Source: Boswellia sacra | Taxonomy: Eukaryota > Streptophyta > Magnoliopsida > Sapindales > Burseraceae | Length of the DNA stretch: 64,000 nucleotides | Direction of reading: 5' to 3' | Assembly: GCA_013180625.2 (NCBI GenBank) | Contig: SNVD02013667.1 | Span: 434,001-498,000 of the forward strand | Shown here: piece after piece, positions 33,146 through 44,603 of the stretch | How positions within the stretch are numbered: position 1 is the stretch's first letter | Layout: each line of letters starts with the position of its first letter | Notes under the pieces: generated by a model | Seen by the model: the letters and a program-made list of their open reading frames with translations, nothing else | The model's database searches: none | Told to the model about the DNA's origin: nothing | Translations under genes and position numbers: made by a program

Positions 33146-33760
33146 TCACAGAGAAGTTTCCAAAGGGTCCAAAGAACTCCCTTTTTGGATGTGATCTTCC
33201 ACAATAGATTCAATCACATTGGCCTCGTCAATTTCATCTTCTTCTTCATTTGGTTGTTTGCACATATTAAAAACATTAAGTTCCAATGTCATGTTCCCAA
33301 ATGATAACTTTATGACTCCATTCCTGCAATTAATCACAGCATTAGAAGTAGCTAGAAATGGACGCCCTAAAATAACATGAATTGAATTGCTTACTTCCAC
33401 TGGTTGTGTGTCCAAGACGATAAAATCCACTGGGTAAATGAATTTATCGACTTGAACTAACACATCTTCTACTATTCCTCTTGTTACTTTAATTGATCTA
33501 TCAGCAAGCAAAAGAGTCACAGAAGTTGGTTTTAACTCACCTAGATTAAGTTTTTTAAAAACCAAGTATGGAAGCAAATTCACACTAGCACCAAGATCAA
33601 GTAAAGCTTGTTCAATTTTATGGTCTCTAATAACACATGAAATTTTAGGACAACCTGGATCCTTATATTTCACTGTATTATTATTTTGAAGAATATCACT
33701 TACTTGCTCGACTAGAAAGGCCTTCTTTTTCACATTCAGTTTTCTTTTCACAGTGCACAA
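33146..33760 (-). pseudogene. Athila-like aspartic protease
   Basis: 204 codons. The protease motif LDLGASVNLLP is present (Athila proteases use DLGAS rather than DTGAS), as is the ILGRPFLATSNAVI segment. It is separated by phase changes from the gag-side frame (33778-34254) and from the linker frame. Confidence 0.85.
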
Positions 33761-33777
33761 GTCTTTTAAAAATTTTG

Positions 33778-34254
33778 CTAAGAAGGTACCTGTTTGATCA
33801 CATCAAGCAAGGGAATGTTGACTTTTACCTGTTTGAAAATTTCAAAGATCTCAGAATTGTGAGTTGGCTTCTTTGGTGTAGCTAATGCTTGAGGAAATGG
33901 AGGCACAGATGAGGATTTGGTTTCTTCTTCGCTAGGTGTTGGGTTGGCAAACTCTTCCTGTCCTTTAGAGATCGATTCTTCTTCTTTCTCACAAGGATTA
34001 GGAATGTGTTTTTCAACAACCTTACCATTGCGAAGGGTCATGACTGACTTGGCTTGGTCAAAATAAAGATTATTTGAATTCCCTGCATTTGAGTTAGATT
34101 GATCTTTGGGGTTTTGCAATGTTTGAGAAGGAAATTTTCCTTTCTCTTGGATGCTACATGTAGATGCAAATTTTGCAAGAGTTTCTGACAAATTTGCTAA
34201 TGTTTGAGCAGTTTGGCTATTGAAATTCTCTTGCTTTGTAATGAATGAATGCAA
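33778..34254 (-). pseudogene. Athila-like gag-protease spacer region
   Basis: 158 codons, low complexity and rich in S, N, E and P, with the YFDQAKSVMTLRNGKVVEK segment common at this position in Athila polyproteins. No enzymatic motif. Confidence 0.7.
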
Positions 34255-34368
34255 TGTTTCTTGAAGGTCATTCCTAGGAGGAGGAGCATATGCATGATCA
34301 TGAGAATTTTGAAAATTTTGTCGTGTTTGAAAAGGGACTTGTGAAAATTGTGTATGATTGTCATTTTT

Positions 34369-34785
34369 TCAGCTAAAATTTGGATGATTTCTCCAACCAG
34401 AATTGTAGGTTTGTGAATATGGATTGTGATTTGGCCTTTTGAAAGTGTTCAAGGCATTGGCTTCTTCATGGAAACATTCCCTAAAGGCAGGCAAAGTTGG
34501 GCAATCATCAGTAGAATGGTCATTGTCATCACAAATGTTACAGACATTTTCTTGAATAGATTTCAATTGACCACTCTTTTTCATCTCTAAAGCCTCGACT
34601 TTTCTAGCTAGGGATGCATATTTGGCTTGAAGGTCATGGTCTTCCCTAAGGTTGTAAATACCTCTATTGGATGTCGAGGTTTGGGCCTTGCTTGGTATCT
34701 CATAGGTGCCAGCCACCACCACCCGCAGCAGTGTCCCAATTTTTGTGCCTTTTCTTTCATAGCTCAAGGAATCTAGAAGTTCCAA
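34369..34785 (-). pseudogene. Athila-like gag, zinc-knuckle part
   Basis: 138 codons with a CX2CX4HX4C knuckle (CNICDDNDHSTDDC) and the downstream FRECFHEEANAL segment. It is split from the N-terminal gag frame by a region (34786-34991) with stops. Confidence 0.8.
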
Positions 34786-34991
34786 GTGCTTCTCAGGGTC
34801 TTTTTCTTTAAAATTCTACCTCTACATCCAACATTATTCTACTAGTTGCCTATCTTAGTGTTAACCCCTTTCATAGAGTGTGCAACTATTCTCCAAGTTT
34901 CACTCCGAACCATGGTGAGGACAGGTACTTAAGTAGTTCTATATCTATCCAACATTGGTAAAGGCCTCTTTCCCCCTTGTTTCTGAGTGAA

Positions 34992-35549
34992 TCAGAAATT
35001 TTTTTTTTTAAGAGAATTTGTTCTATGGGTAGGAAAATTTTTTTTCAAAAACTGTTGTTTCATCTCATCCCATGAACTGATGGAATTCGACCTCAAATTT
35101 TGTAGCCATGTTCTAGCTTTATCTTTAAAGAAAAAGAAAAAAAACTTTAATCTAATGGTGTTTATGCTACAATTTGGGTCAGTGTAGGAGCTACATACCT
35201 CTTCAAAGAGTTTCAAGTGGAAATATGGGTTCTCCATGTCAAGGCCATGAAAAGTGGGTAGAAGTCGAACAAAACTTGGTTTGAAATTGAAATGGATTGA
35301 ATCTGGAGGAGAAACTACACAAAATGGTGCACTAGTCCTTACCGGATTCATGTAGTCTTTGAGGGTTCTTCGTTGGTTTTGATCATTTTGTTGCGAACGG
35401 TTGTCCCCTTCATCCATGAATATTTCCTCATGATTGTTGGCCATGTTTTCTAAGGAAGATGATGTTTTCCTAACAAGTCTACCACTAGATGTTCGTGACC
35501 AAATTTTCATGCAAGAAAGAGAGAAGAAAAGAGAGCAAAAGATGAACAC
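34992..35549 (-). pseudogene. Athila-like gag, N-terminal part
   Basis: 185 codons; the likely natural start is the Met of MANNHEEIF. It includes the Retrotrans_gag core (ARTWLQNLRSNSISSWDEMK) and ends in FPTHRTNSLKK. Expanded T tracts encode a run of Phe, suggesting slippage damage. Confidence 0.8.
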
Positions 35550-35626
35550 ACAAAGAAAAATAAAAAAAATTTAGATCTAAGATGAGAAAAAAAAATACTT
35601 ACAATTTTGCACGCCAATTTTTACCT

Positions 35627-35645
35627 TCCCCGGCAACGGCGGCAA
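35627..35645 (-). other. Primer binding site, tRNA-Asp type
   Basis: On the minus strand TTGCCGCCGTTGCCGGGGA lies a few bases inside the 5' LTR. It matches the tRNA-Asp 3'-end complement used by Athila elements except for about two bases. Confidence 0.75.
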
Positions 35646-35650
35646 AAACT

Positions 35651-37179
35651 TGACAGATCCGAAAAAGGATTGTCTCCCAAGTATAGGAGTGTCGAAGTAA
35701 TAATCCCGGTGAGACCGAGGTCGATCCACGAGGAAGGGAATTTAAGCGTTACAAATTATAAGCTAAACAAATGTGATATGGATGATTCAAAGAGGTGACA
35801 TGATAATATCAACAAGTATGTAAGATGGTAGGTGGTATTACCGACCATTCAAATATAAAATAAAAAGCAAGAGGAGGTAAAACCATCCATGGAGATAGGT
35901 GGTATAACCCAACCATAGTAAATTAGAGAACAATTTCATAAGGTGGTAGAACCTACCATAGTAAATAAAATAAAAAGTTCATAAACCATAGAATAATTAA
36001 AATACAAGAGGAATTAACACAATAACAATGAAGGCTAAGGTTAGGGGATCCGCCCTTGATATTTCGAATAAGGATAATTAACCCATTTTAGTTATATGAA
36101 TTATATTTGTTTCATTACCAATATTTATACCACTTCTTGTAAATGGGTTCAAGCATCCAATGTGCCAATCACTATATGTCTACAACAAATCAAGGTTCCT
36201 AACTAGATTCGTGTCGGTAAGGAAGAACCATACATCATCTAGAAAGGATCCAAGCATTTGATGTGCCAAGGATTGTCGACAATGGATCAAGACCTCCACT
36301 TTACGAGTGGTGTCAAGATTGATTAAGAAATTAAATATAAATCATATTGAATAAACATTATAAGATTAAGATTATTAAGCACATATTAAGGGTTAAAGAA
36401 TCCTTATTCTCATATCAAGGGTTTCACCCTTTCACCTTAGCAAGAGAGAAATTAGAAGAAATTATAACAGAAAGAAAATAAAATGCAAGAAAAAGGAAAT
36501 TCATTAATAACATAAACACACAAAACACAATACAAGATCCTAGCTAAAGCCAAAATGTTCCAGCCAAGGCCAAGATGCCACCAATGGGTCACAAGGCACC
36601 TTTATTTATAGATACATCCAGGGGCAAACTTGTCAAATTACAAGGGCATAATTGCCAAATATTAGTTGTAAATATCTTTGACAATTGGGATCATTAGGCA
36701 CCGACTTTGACCATCAATTTTGACATTAAAATATTAAGAATTTTAATCACATGTCTTCATAAAAGTTGTATATATTTCTCTCAGCTTTCTAGAACATATT
36801 GATTTGCATAATTTGGATACGTATTTTGAGATATACGGTCCAAATACTGAAGCCTGGTCAGACTGGGCCGAGACTGTAGATGGGTTCACTTCAAGCCCAA
36901 TTTTGGTCCACTAAGAGCCCGAATTTGATGATGCTTGTGAAATGCAATCTTGTAGACAATTAAATCAGCTTTCCAAAACATTAAGAATTGCACTATTTTG
37001 ATCTATAAATAGAGAGTTATGCCTATTTTACCGAACCTGTAACAAAACCAAAATTAAGAGAAATTAATTCCAAAGATGCAAATGCTACAAATATGCTTAA
37101 GTTGAGGAATTTAATGACACTATTAATGCAATATGATGAACTAAACTATTATTAAACATGCATATTTAAGTGTTCATCA
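35651..37179 (-). repeat. 5' LTR of Athila-like element
   Basis: TGACAGATCC...GTTCATCA on the plus strand, 1529 bp, pairing with 25948-27476. Followed by target duplicate GTTAT at 37180-37184. Confidence 0.92.
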
Positions 37180-37184
37180 GTTAT

Positions 37185-37549
37185 ATAGTTTGATTTCATT
37201 TGTAGGTTACATAATTTATTAAGGACATTATATTACAAGAGTTACGCTATTAATTTTATAGGTTACAATGTCTAAGACACTAGTATATATGGAGGTCTTT
37301 AGGTTCAATTTTAGTTACTGATAATCAAAGCCATCACTTCCCCATTTTCAATTTCAAAATTCTACAATTTTGCAACTGCGACTTGTAAGACTGGTTCATA
37401 TTCTTTCGGTGATCGTGCTTATTGAGGAGAGTGGCCGAGAGCTATTGGGTTATATCTTGGAGCCCTTGAGGACCGTCTTTTAACTGTACGAAGGGGAGGA
37501 CTCTTTAGCTTTAGATTGTTATTGAAAAATATTATTAATTCCCATGGCT
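37185..37549 (+). mobile_element. Copia-like LTR fragment, right part
   Basis: Continuation of the LTR begun at 25872. It contains a TATA-like TAGTATATATGGAGG near 37281. The right edge is lost at the junction with the gag-only element family near 37550; no internal region or partner LTR is visible. Confidence 0.45.
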
Positions 37550-38351
37550 AAGTAGCGGGAAGTTACTTGGGGAAGTTATTCCCATATTCCATGCCATGAT
37601 CTCCACTCATGGGTAGTTATGCTTGTAAGGGGAAGTAGGAAGTTACTTGGGGAAGTTACTCCCACGATTCAAGGCCATGATCTCTACTCATGGGTGATGG
37701 AGGATGCTTGTGAGACGAAGTGGGTAGTTACTCGAGGCAGTTATTCCTATGGAGTGGGAAGTTACTCGAGGTAGTTATTCCCATGTTCTATACGAAGTGG
37801 GAAGTGGCTTGAGGTAGCTACTCCCATGATCTCCACTCATGGGTAGTGGAGGAAGCATGTGGCAGCGTAGGAGCACGCCACTTCACCTAATAGTTGGGGA
37901 TGTCAACTACATGGACCATGTGGCGTGCAGCACATGGATCCAGGACCTATCAACTAGGGGTGTTGGTTGGTATTTTGCCTATAAATAGTATCAAGGGTGG
38001 GGGCTGGAAAAGGGGGACACACAAGACACACTAACAAGAGAAGCAATAGAGTGCTTACTCTAGAGAGGTAAACACTTAGCGAACGGAGTAGCTAGTGTTA
38101 GTGTGTGTGTTTTCAGCCCAATACCTTGGGATGACATTTGTAATCTTTTCTTTGAGGGAATAAAAAAAAGTTGGAAGTCAGTGCTTCCATAAATTCATTG
38201 TGCCTTATCTCGAAAAATTATTGTGCACATTGCGTGTAGATTTTGTGTGTTAACCTAGGGTGGCCTAGAGTGCTGTTTATCGAGTAGCTGGCTAAGTGGT
38301 TGCTTAGCACTATCACAGGGCAATCTTATATGAGAAAAAAGTCTTGTGACA
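37550..38351 (+). repeat. Gag-only family LTR, 5'-truncated, plus orientation
   Basis: The 3' part of an LTR ending ...GTCTTGTGACA. Its left part holds four to five imperfect subrepeats of a ~80-bp motif (GGGAAGTTACTTGGGGAAG...CCATGATCTCCACTCATGGG). Downstream is a TATAAATA box near 37980 and a conserved CTAACAAGAGAAGCAA region. Confidence 0.8.
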
Positions 38352-38540
38352 AATTGGTATTAGAGCCAGGTTGGTGAAGTCAACTAGGTTGTGGCAAAGG
38401 CAACTAGGTTGGTGGAGTCAATCAAGTTGTGGCAAAGAGGCCAAGGTTAACAAAGACACGTTTGAAGGGTCAAGTGTGATTCAAATTTGTCCACAGACAT
38501 TTGGGTGATTTTTCGAGCACAATGAGAGACATGACCGCTC
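38352..38540 (+). mobile_element. PBS and leader fragment of gag-only element, plus orientation
   Basis: PBS TGGTATTAGAGCCAGG (38355-38370), complementary to initiator tRNA-Met with one change. Then the repetitive leader breaks at an inverted junction: at about 38540 the sequence switches to the minus-strand LTR of the next copy, sharing CAACGAATT-like bases with it. Confidence 0.75.
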
Positions 38541-40371
38541 AACGAATTTGTGGAAGCACTGACTTCCAACTTTTCTTTATTCCCTCAAAGAAAATATTAC
38601 AAATGTCCCCCCAAGGTATTGGGTTGGAAACACACACACTAACACTAGCTACTCTGTTCGCTAAATGTTTACCTCTCTAGAGTAAGCACTCCCTTGCTCC
38701 TCTTGTTGATGTGTCTTGTGTGTCTCCCTTTTTTTCCAGCCCCCACCCTTGGTACAATTTATAGGCAAAACACCAACCAACACCCCTGGTTGATAGGTCT
38801 GAAATCCATGAGCTAAGCGTCACATGATCCATGTAGTTGTATCCCTAACTACTAGGCAAGGTGGCGCGCTCCTACACTGCCACGTGCTTCCTCCACTGCC
38901 CATGAGTGGAGATCATGGGAGTAACTACCTCAAGCCACTTCGCACTTCGTATGGAATATGGAAATAACTACCTTGAGTAACTTCCCACTCCATGGGAATA
39001 ACTACCCACTTCCTCTCATAAGCATCCTCCGCTACCCATAAGGGGAGATCATGGCCTTGAATCGTGGGAGTAACTTCCCCAAGTAACTTTCCACTTCACC
39101 TCACAAGCATAACTACCCTTGAGTGGAGATCATGGCATGGGATATGGGAATAACTTCCCCCGAGTAACTTGCCACTTCCCTCACAAGCATAACTATCCGT
39201 GAGTGGGATCATGGCATGGAACATGGGAGTAATTTCCCAAATAACCACCCACTTCTGATCCTACTTTCAAGGACATGGTTAAGTCCTCTCAACCACCAAG
39301 TTAGTGGGGAAGTTACAGCCCACCATTTGCGCTACCACTTCCTACACCTTAGGAAGTAACTTCCACCCCACTATTCCTTAATTTTAGGAACCACAATCCA
39401 CCTAGACATGTGCCATGATTGATTCCCACTAACACACCTATTTGCACCATGAATTGGTGCTGCACGCCATGTCACCCGATGCCATGCGCCATGTCGCTGT
39501 TTTGCTACGCGCTACCCATGCACGTGCTTGCTGCCTCACAAGCGTCCCAACTCACATGCATGCATGTGGTACTACCGATGCGCTACGTTGCCCCTAACGT
39601 GCGCGTTGCATCATTGTGTCGTGCCTAACTCCTGTGTGCGCTCCCCAAATCATGCCCACAACCCATGTGTGCATGTTATCCCACTATGCTATGCCCATCT
39701 CTATATGTGTGCCACACTACGTTCGCTTTTCGTACGTGTGTATTGCTTCGTTGCGCTACACATCCCCCTGTGTTAGTGTCAACATTGCCTTGCGCTTCCC
39801 CTTGCGCATCAATGCTTCTATCACGTCACACAACGTGTCCGCACCTTGCTTAAGGGTTCACCCATATGCTTCTCGTGGGCGTGCACCACCCTTGCTTCAT
39901 TGCGCTACACATCCCCCTATGTTGTCGACTAACCGTGGGCGTGCTTGCTGCCTTGTAAGCATCCCAACTTACATGCGTTCAAGTGCTAGTGTCGTTGCGC
40001 TATGTTACCCTCAACATATGTGTTGCATCGTTGTGTTGCACCCACCTCCAATGTGTGCTCTACAAATCACGCCCGCTACCCGTGCATGCGTTTGTGCCAT
40101 GCCCATCTCTATGCGCGCACCAAACCACGCTCACAACCCGTGCATGCGTATTATTTCGTTGCACTACACATCCCCTTCTGTCAGTGTTCATATTGCCTTG
40201 CGCTTCTCTTCATGCATCAATGCCTCTATCACGGCATGCAACGTCTCCGCACCTTGCTTAAGCATTCACCTGTACGCTTCTCATGGGCATCCACCCTTGC
40301 AGCCCCATCTAAGCCATGGCATAACGTAAGGTATGCTATGCCATCCATGTACGAATATTAAGGGTGTAACA
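38541..40371 (-). repeat. 3' LTR of gag-only element A
   Basis: Minus-strand LTR starting TGTTACACCC (from 40371). Its outer ~115 bp are missing at 38541. It is longer than its partner (43043-44603) because the GC-rich segment with TTGCGCTACACATCCCC motifs is duplicated (about 39521-39900 and 39945-40270). Long chance frames in this CA/TG-rich part are not genes. Confidence 0.85.
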
Positions 40372-40382
40372 AACCACCCCTA

Positions 40383-40655
40383 CTAGAAGAGCCCGACGTC
40401 CTCGTCGGAAGGATGTTGTTGTTGCCTTTCGCACTTTTCATCATCATGTGATCTTCCTCTCCCAAATAGCAATCCCATATGGTATTGCCTTAGAATTAGA
40501 TACTCTCTTTCTCTAATTCTCCTAGCTCCAATGATCAAGGATCTCGCCCACATCCTTGTCCTACTGTCTCGTGAAAATGGGATCCTTGGCTTGTTGGTGC
40601 CCACCCAATCAACCAAGTCTCTAAAGGCATTAGGAACTGACACGATTGACCTCAA
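40383..40655 (-). other. Unrecognised frame at the 3' end of element A
   Basis: 90 codons (...FRDLVDWVGTNKPRIPFSRD...), rich in Arg. The same region is in elements B and C with frame breaks. No domain recognised; it may be the remnant of the element's polyprotein tail. Confidence 0.3.
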
Positions 40656-41412
40656 TTTGTAGCTTTAACCAAAACTACAATAATTTTAACAACTACCCCC
40701 AGCTGTCCACTTTAGAATTAGGCCTTGACGCAATGTGATAGCTACTCTCGTCGCTGCTACAATCTAATAGGCTACATCAAGTCACCCGAACCCAATTCTA
40801 TCATATGACTCTGGCCACACGCTGTTATTGTAGATTTCTCCCCAAGTAGTGCAATCATCCCCGATCAATTTGCCTTCAAATTGATGATGATTTGCAGTCT
40901 TTCCTCAACTCCATTCCCCCATGGTGTTGAAAAAAAACGCCACTGAAAGTACACTCATGAATCGCACCAACGATTCACTATCTTCTGGATTTAGAAGATA
41001 AGCCACCACATAACAACTCTACTGCCTCAGTCCGTCGGGTAGGTATATAGTACCGCATGAAACTCCACGTTTTCTGAATCAATCTATCCCACAAAAATGA
41101 TTCTTTGCCAACCTTTGCTACACATGAATGAATTCCCCTGAAACTGATTGCATGAGTTTGTCATCATTCCCTAGAGGCTGTTGAAGACCCACGCCTTAAT
41201 TTCCTTAGTGCATTCACCCATGAAAGCAACACTTGTCACTACAATGTATCCCCATGATACCAGCACGCTTAATGAACTCTCCGCGCTGAACATACGCCTC
41301 GTTCAGCATCTCATTTCACCATCCATTGCTCCCTAGCCCGGATATATGCCACTGGCAAGGAATTGATGTTAGGGGGTCATCATACCATCAACCCTCTTAC
41401 TGTAGTGATTGC

Positions 41413-41679
41413 CTATATTAGTCGATTGGTAAGGGTTTTTGGAAGTCCATGATGCCTTCTATTTGCATCCTTGATAGCTGACACCTCGAGCCACTCCGCT
41501 AGACCCATATGGGCCATCAAAAAGGACTCCACTCCCATGTCAAAACCCGTCTCCAATTGCCTAGCCGATTGGAATGGCCTCACTCTACGTCTGCCACTAG
41601 TCAACATTGGAGCCCTCACCTCTACCAAATTCTCTAGATCCGATATGGATACCGTACGCAAATAAGGAATCAAACCCAC
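41413..41679 (-). pseudogene. Element A post-protease region
   Basis: 88 codons (MGLIPYLRTVSISDLENLVE...). It follows the protease in the element's sense in both A and B. It does not match RT and looks like the truncated end of a polyprotein. Confidence 0.4.
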
Positions 41680-41760
41680 GTTGTACTAAAGAAAAACCTC
41701 CATCCCCAATATCAGCTCAAAATTGCTTAATAGAACCACTGTCAAGTTTACCGGCCCCTC

Positions 41761-41967
41761 CTATGAGCTAATCCGTATAGTCGTGGATAGTGTTCCACAA
41801 ACCGACATTGTAGAGTTTACTGCTTTGACCTCTAGCGAGGAGCTCTCCGTACACAACTCTAACCTCTCCACTTCCCTTGAAGAAAGGAAATTGTGTGTAG
41901 CCCCCGTATCCAACATGGCGTGCATAGATTGCCCATCGATGAATACGCATATGTATAAGAGCCTCAT
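41761..41967 (-). pseudogene. Element A aspartic protease
   Basis: 68 codons with the active-site motif MLDTGATHNFLS intact. It is cut from gag by in-frame TAG and TGA codons between 41967 and 42049 that element B lacks. Confidence 0.75.
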
Positions 41968-42048
41968 TGAATCTCACATCCTATAAATGTTATTCAACAT
42001 TAAAGGACTCATGCGCATAGGAATTACCTCATTTTCAGCCTTTCGTGG

Positions 42049-42645
42049 CTAGCTTTCCCATACCAAAGCAATTAGCTCACTCTGTCTTGGACAGTCCATT
42101 GCCCTATGAGGTCCATCACAAATGAAGCACCCCGTAAGCTTGCTTTTACCCTGCTGCAAATCCCCTTGTTTGGCCTTGCTGGACTCGGCTTCCATGTTCT
42201 CTCTCTTGGAAACTCTAGCCTTTTTCCTTCCCTCAAGCTTCTTCCACTCATGCATGAAAAATGCCTCAAAATGGAAATCAACCAAACCATCCGTAGCTGC
42301 ACTTGCAGTTGGTAAATCCGTTATCCCTTGCCTACGCAACTCCGTTTACGCCCAAGGCTGCAATCCTGACAAAAAGTTGAAAAGCTTGTCTTCATCTGAC
42401 ATATCTTTGATGTCCAACATCAAGGAGCTGAATTCCTTCACGTACTCACGCACAGAACCTATATGCTTGAGCTTATTTCGGCTCTCCCTTGCAAGCCATC
42501 CCGCATTCCAAGGTAGGAATTGACCCTTCAATTCCCATTTGAGTGTTTCCCACGTCTCAATCATTGGCTGTTCCCCTTTGGCATTCACCTCACACACGAA
42601 CTCCTCCATAAATCTAAGTAAGGTTGCAATCTCAGCCCCACGCAT
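42049..42645 (-). pseudogene. Element A gag
   Basis: Two frames in the same phase (42346-42645 and 42049-42339) separated by one TAA where element B has CAA (WAQTELRRQG). The first holds the Retrotrans_gag core (LKWELKGQFLP...VREYVKEFSSLMLDI) and the second a knuckle CFICDGPHRAMDC. Confidence 0.82.
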
Positions 42646-42768
42646 CTCTAATTGCTACACTAAACTTTACATAGTCTATCTTACACCAACCAAGCCAACT
42701 TATCCTTGAGCGGTCTTGTCTTTCATTGTGCTTGAAAAATCACCCAAATGTGTGTGGACATATTTGAA

Positions 42769-43042
42769 TCACGCTTGACCCTTCAAATGTACCTTTGTTA
42801 ACCTTGGCCTCTTTGCCACAACTTGATTGACTCCACCAATCGAGTTGCCTTGCCACACCTTAGTTAACTCCACCAACTGGGCTATATTTGCTACAACCTG
42901 ATTGGCTCCACCAATCGGGTTGCACTCGCCACAACCGAGCATGAATACCACTTTGGCCCTCTTGGCCAACCTTGGCTTTCTCGCCAACCTGGCTTTGCTC
43001 ACCAACCCGACCCTTCTCACCAGCCTGGCTCTGATACCAATT
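42769..43042 (-). repeat. Element A PBS and repetitive leader
   Basis: PBS TGGTATCAGAGCCAGG at 43024-43039 (initiator tRNA-Met type). The leader is built of short degenerate repeats around GGTTGGCGAGAAAGCC and TTGGTGGAGTCAA-like blocks. Confidence 0.75.
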
Positions 43043-44603
43043 TGTCACAAGACTTTTTTCTGATATACGGATTGTCCTGCAGTAGCGCTAAACACCTACT
43101 TAGCCAGCTACTCGATAAACTGCACTTTAGGCCACTCGAGATTAACACATAATGCACAACGAATTTACGGAAGCACCAACTTTCAACTTTTCTTTATTCC
43201 CTCAAAGAAAAGATTACAATGTTGCCCTAAGGTATTGGGCTAGAAACACACACACTAACACTAGCTACTCTGTTCGCTAAGTGTTTACCTCTCTAGAGTA
43301 AGCACTCCTTTGCTTCTCTTGTTGGTGTGTCTTGTGTGTCTCCCATTTTTCAGCCCCCACCCTTGGTACTATTTATAGGCAAAATACCAACCAACACCCT
43401 TAATTGATAGGTCCTAGATCCATGTGCTGCACGCCACATGGTCCATGTAGTTGACATCCCCAACTATTAGGTGAGGTGGCACGCTCCTGCACTACCACAT
43501 GCTTCCTCCACTACCCATGAAAGAAGATCATGGGAATAACTACCTCTAGTAACTTCCCATTTCCTCACAAGCATAACCACTAGGTAACGTGGCGTGCTCC
43601 TACGTTGCCATGTGCTTCCTCTACTACCCATGAGTTGAGATCATGGGAGTAACGACCTCAAGCCACTTCCCACTTCATATGGAACATGGGAATAACTACC
43701 TTGAGTAACTTCCCACTCTATGGGAATAACTACCTCGAGTAACTACCCACTTCCTCTCACAAGCATCCCCCACTACCCATAATGGAGATCATGCCCTTGA
43801 ATTGAGGGAGTAACTTCCCCAAGTAACTTCTCACTTCCCCTCATAAGCATAACTGCCCGTGAGTGGAGATCATGGCATGGGATATGGGAATAACTTCCCA
43901 AATAAGCACCAACTTCCGTTCCTACTTTCAAGGACATGGTTGAGACCTCTCAACCACCAAGTTAGTAGGGAAGTTGCAACCCAGCATTTGTGCTGCCAGT
44001 TCCTACACCTTAGGAAGTAACTTCCAACCCACTATTTCCTTAATTTTAGGAGCCAAAATCCTTCTGGACATGTGCTATGATTGATGCCCACAAACACACC
44101 CATTTACACGATGAACCGTTGCTGCACGCCATGTCACTACTTTGCTATCGGCTAACCCTGGGCGTGCTTGCTACCTCGTAAGTGTCCCAGCTTGCATGCG
44201 TGCATGTGCTAGTACCGTTGCGCTATGTTGCCCTCAACGTATGCGTTGCATCATTGTGTCGCACCCGCCTCCCATGTGTGCTCCACACATCACGCCCGCT
44301 GCCCGTGCATGCGTGTTATCCTGTTGTGCCATGCCCATCTCGATGCGCGCACCACACTACGCTTACAACCCGTGCGTGCGTATTGTTTCGTTGCACTACA
44401 CATCCCCTTGTGTCAGTGTTCACATTGCCTTGCGCTTCTCTTCATGCATCAACGCCTCTATCACGGCATACAATGTCTCCGTACTTTGCTTAAGCGTTCA
44501 CCTGTACGCTTCTCATGGGCATCCACCCTTGCAGCCCTATCCAAGCCACGACATAATGTAAGGCATGCTATGCCAGCCATGTATGAATATTAAGTGTGTA
44601 ACA
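43043..44603 (-). repeat. LTR shared by gag-only elements A and B
   Basis: Complete 1561-bp LTR (TGTTACACAC...TTGTGACA in element sense). It is the 5' LTR of A, and its far end abuts the polypurine tract of B with no target duplication between. It therefore also serves as the 3' LTR of B. Confidence 0.85.

Larger units (their letters stand above)
25948..37179 (-). mobile_element. Athila-like Ty3/gypsy retrotransposon carrying a LOG gene
   Basis: An 11.2 kb element on the minus strand bounded by TG...CA LTRs (25948-27476 and 35651-37179, both 1529 bp) and a perfect 5-bp duplication GTTAT (25943-25947, 37180-37184). Order in element sense: 5' LTR, Asp-type PBS, gag, zinc knuckle, protease, RT/RNase H, integrase, a Cys-cluster frame, LOG gene, 3' LTR. 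RT and protease motifs (DHFPLPFLDQ, FLDGYSGY, DLGASVNLLP) fit the Athila lineage. The two LTRs differ at about 20 positions in the first ~400 bp by eye, so the insertion is not recent. Gag-pol is non-functional. Confidence 0.92.
40372..43042 (-). mobile_element. Gag-only (TR-GAG-like) LTR element A, internal region
   Basis: About 2.67 kb in minus orientation: PBS (43024-43039), leader of short repeats, gag, zinc knuckle, aspartic protease, an unrecognised tail, and a polypurine tract (GGGGTGGTT at 40372-40380). No reverse transcriptase, RNase H or integrase motif is visible, so it must have depended on a partner element. From 40656 to 41412 I see no coding. Confidence 0.82.

Noticed and set aside
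39616..40329. 237-codon Cys/His/Ala-rich plus-strand frame
   Set aside because: Lies wholly within an LTR, antisense to the element, in CA/TG-rich repeated sequence open in several phases. The same DNA in the sister LTR gives a different frame length.
44142..44593. Two to three overlapping frames of 100-140 codons
   Set aside because: Same LTR block as above, antisense and open in several phases; a composition effect.
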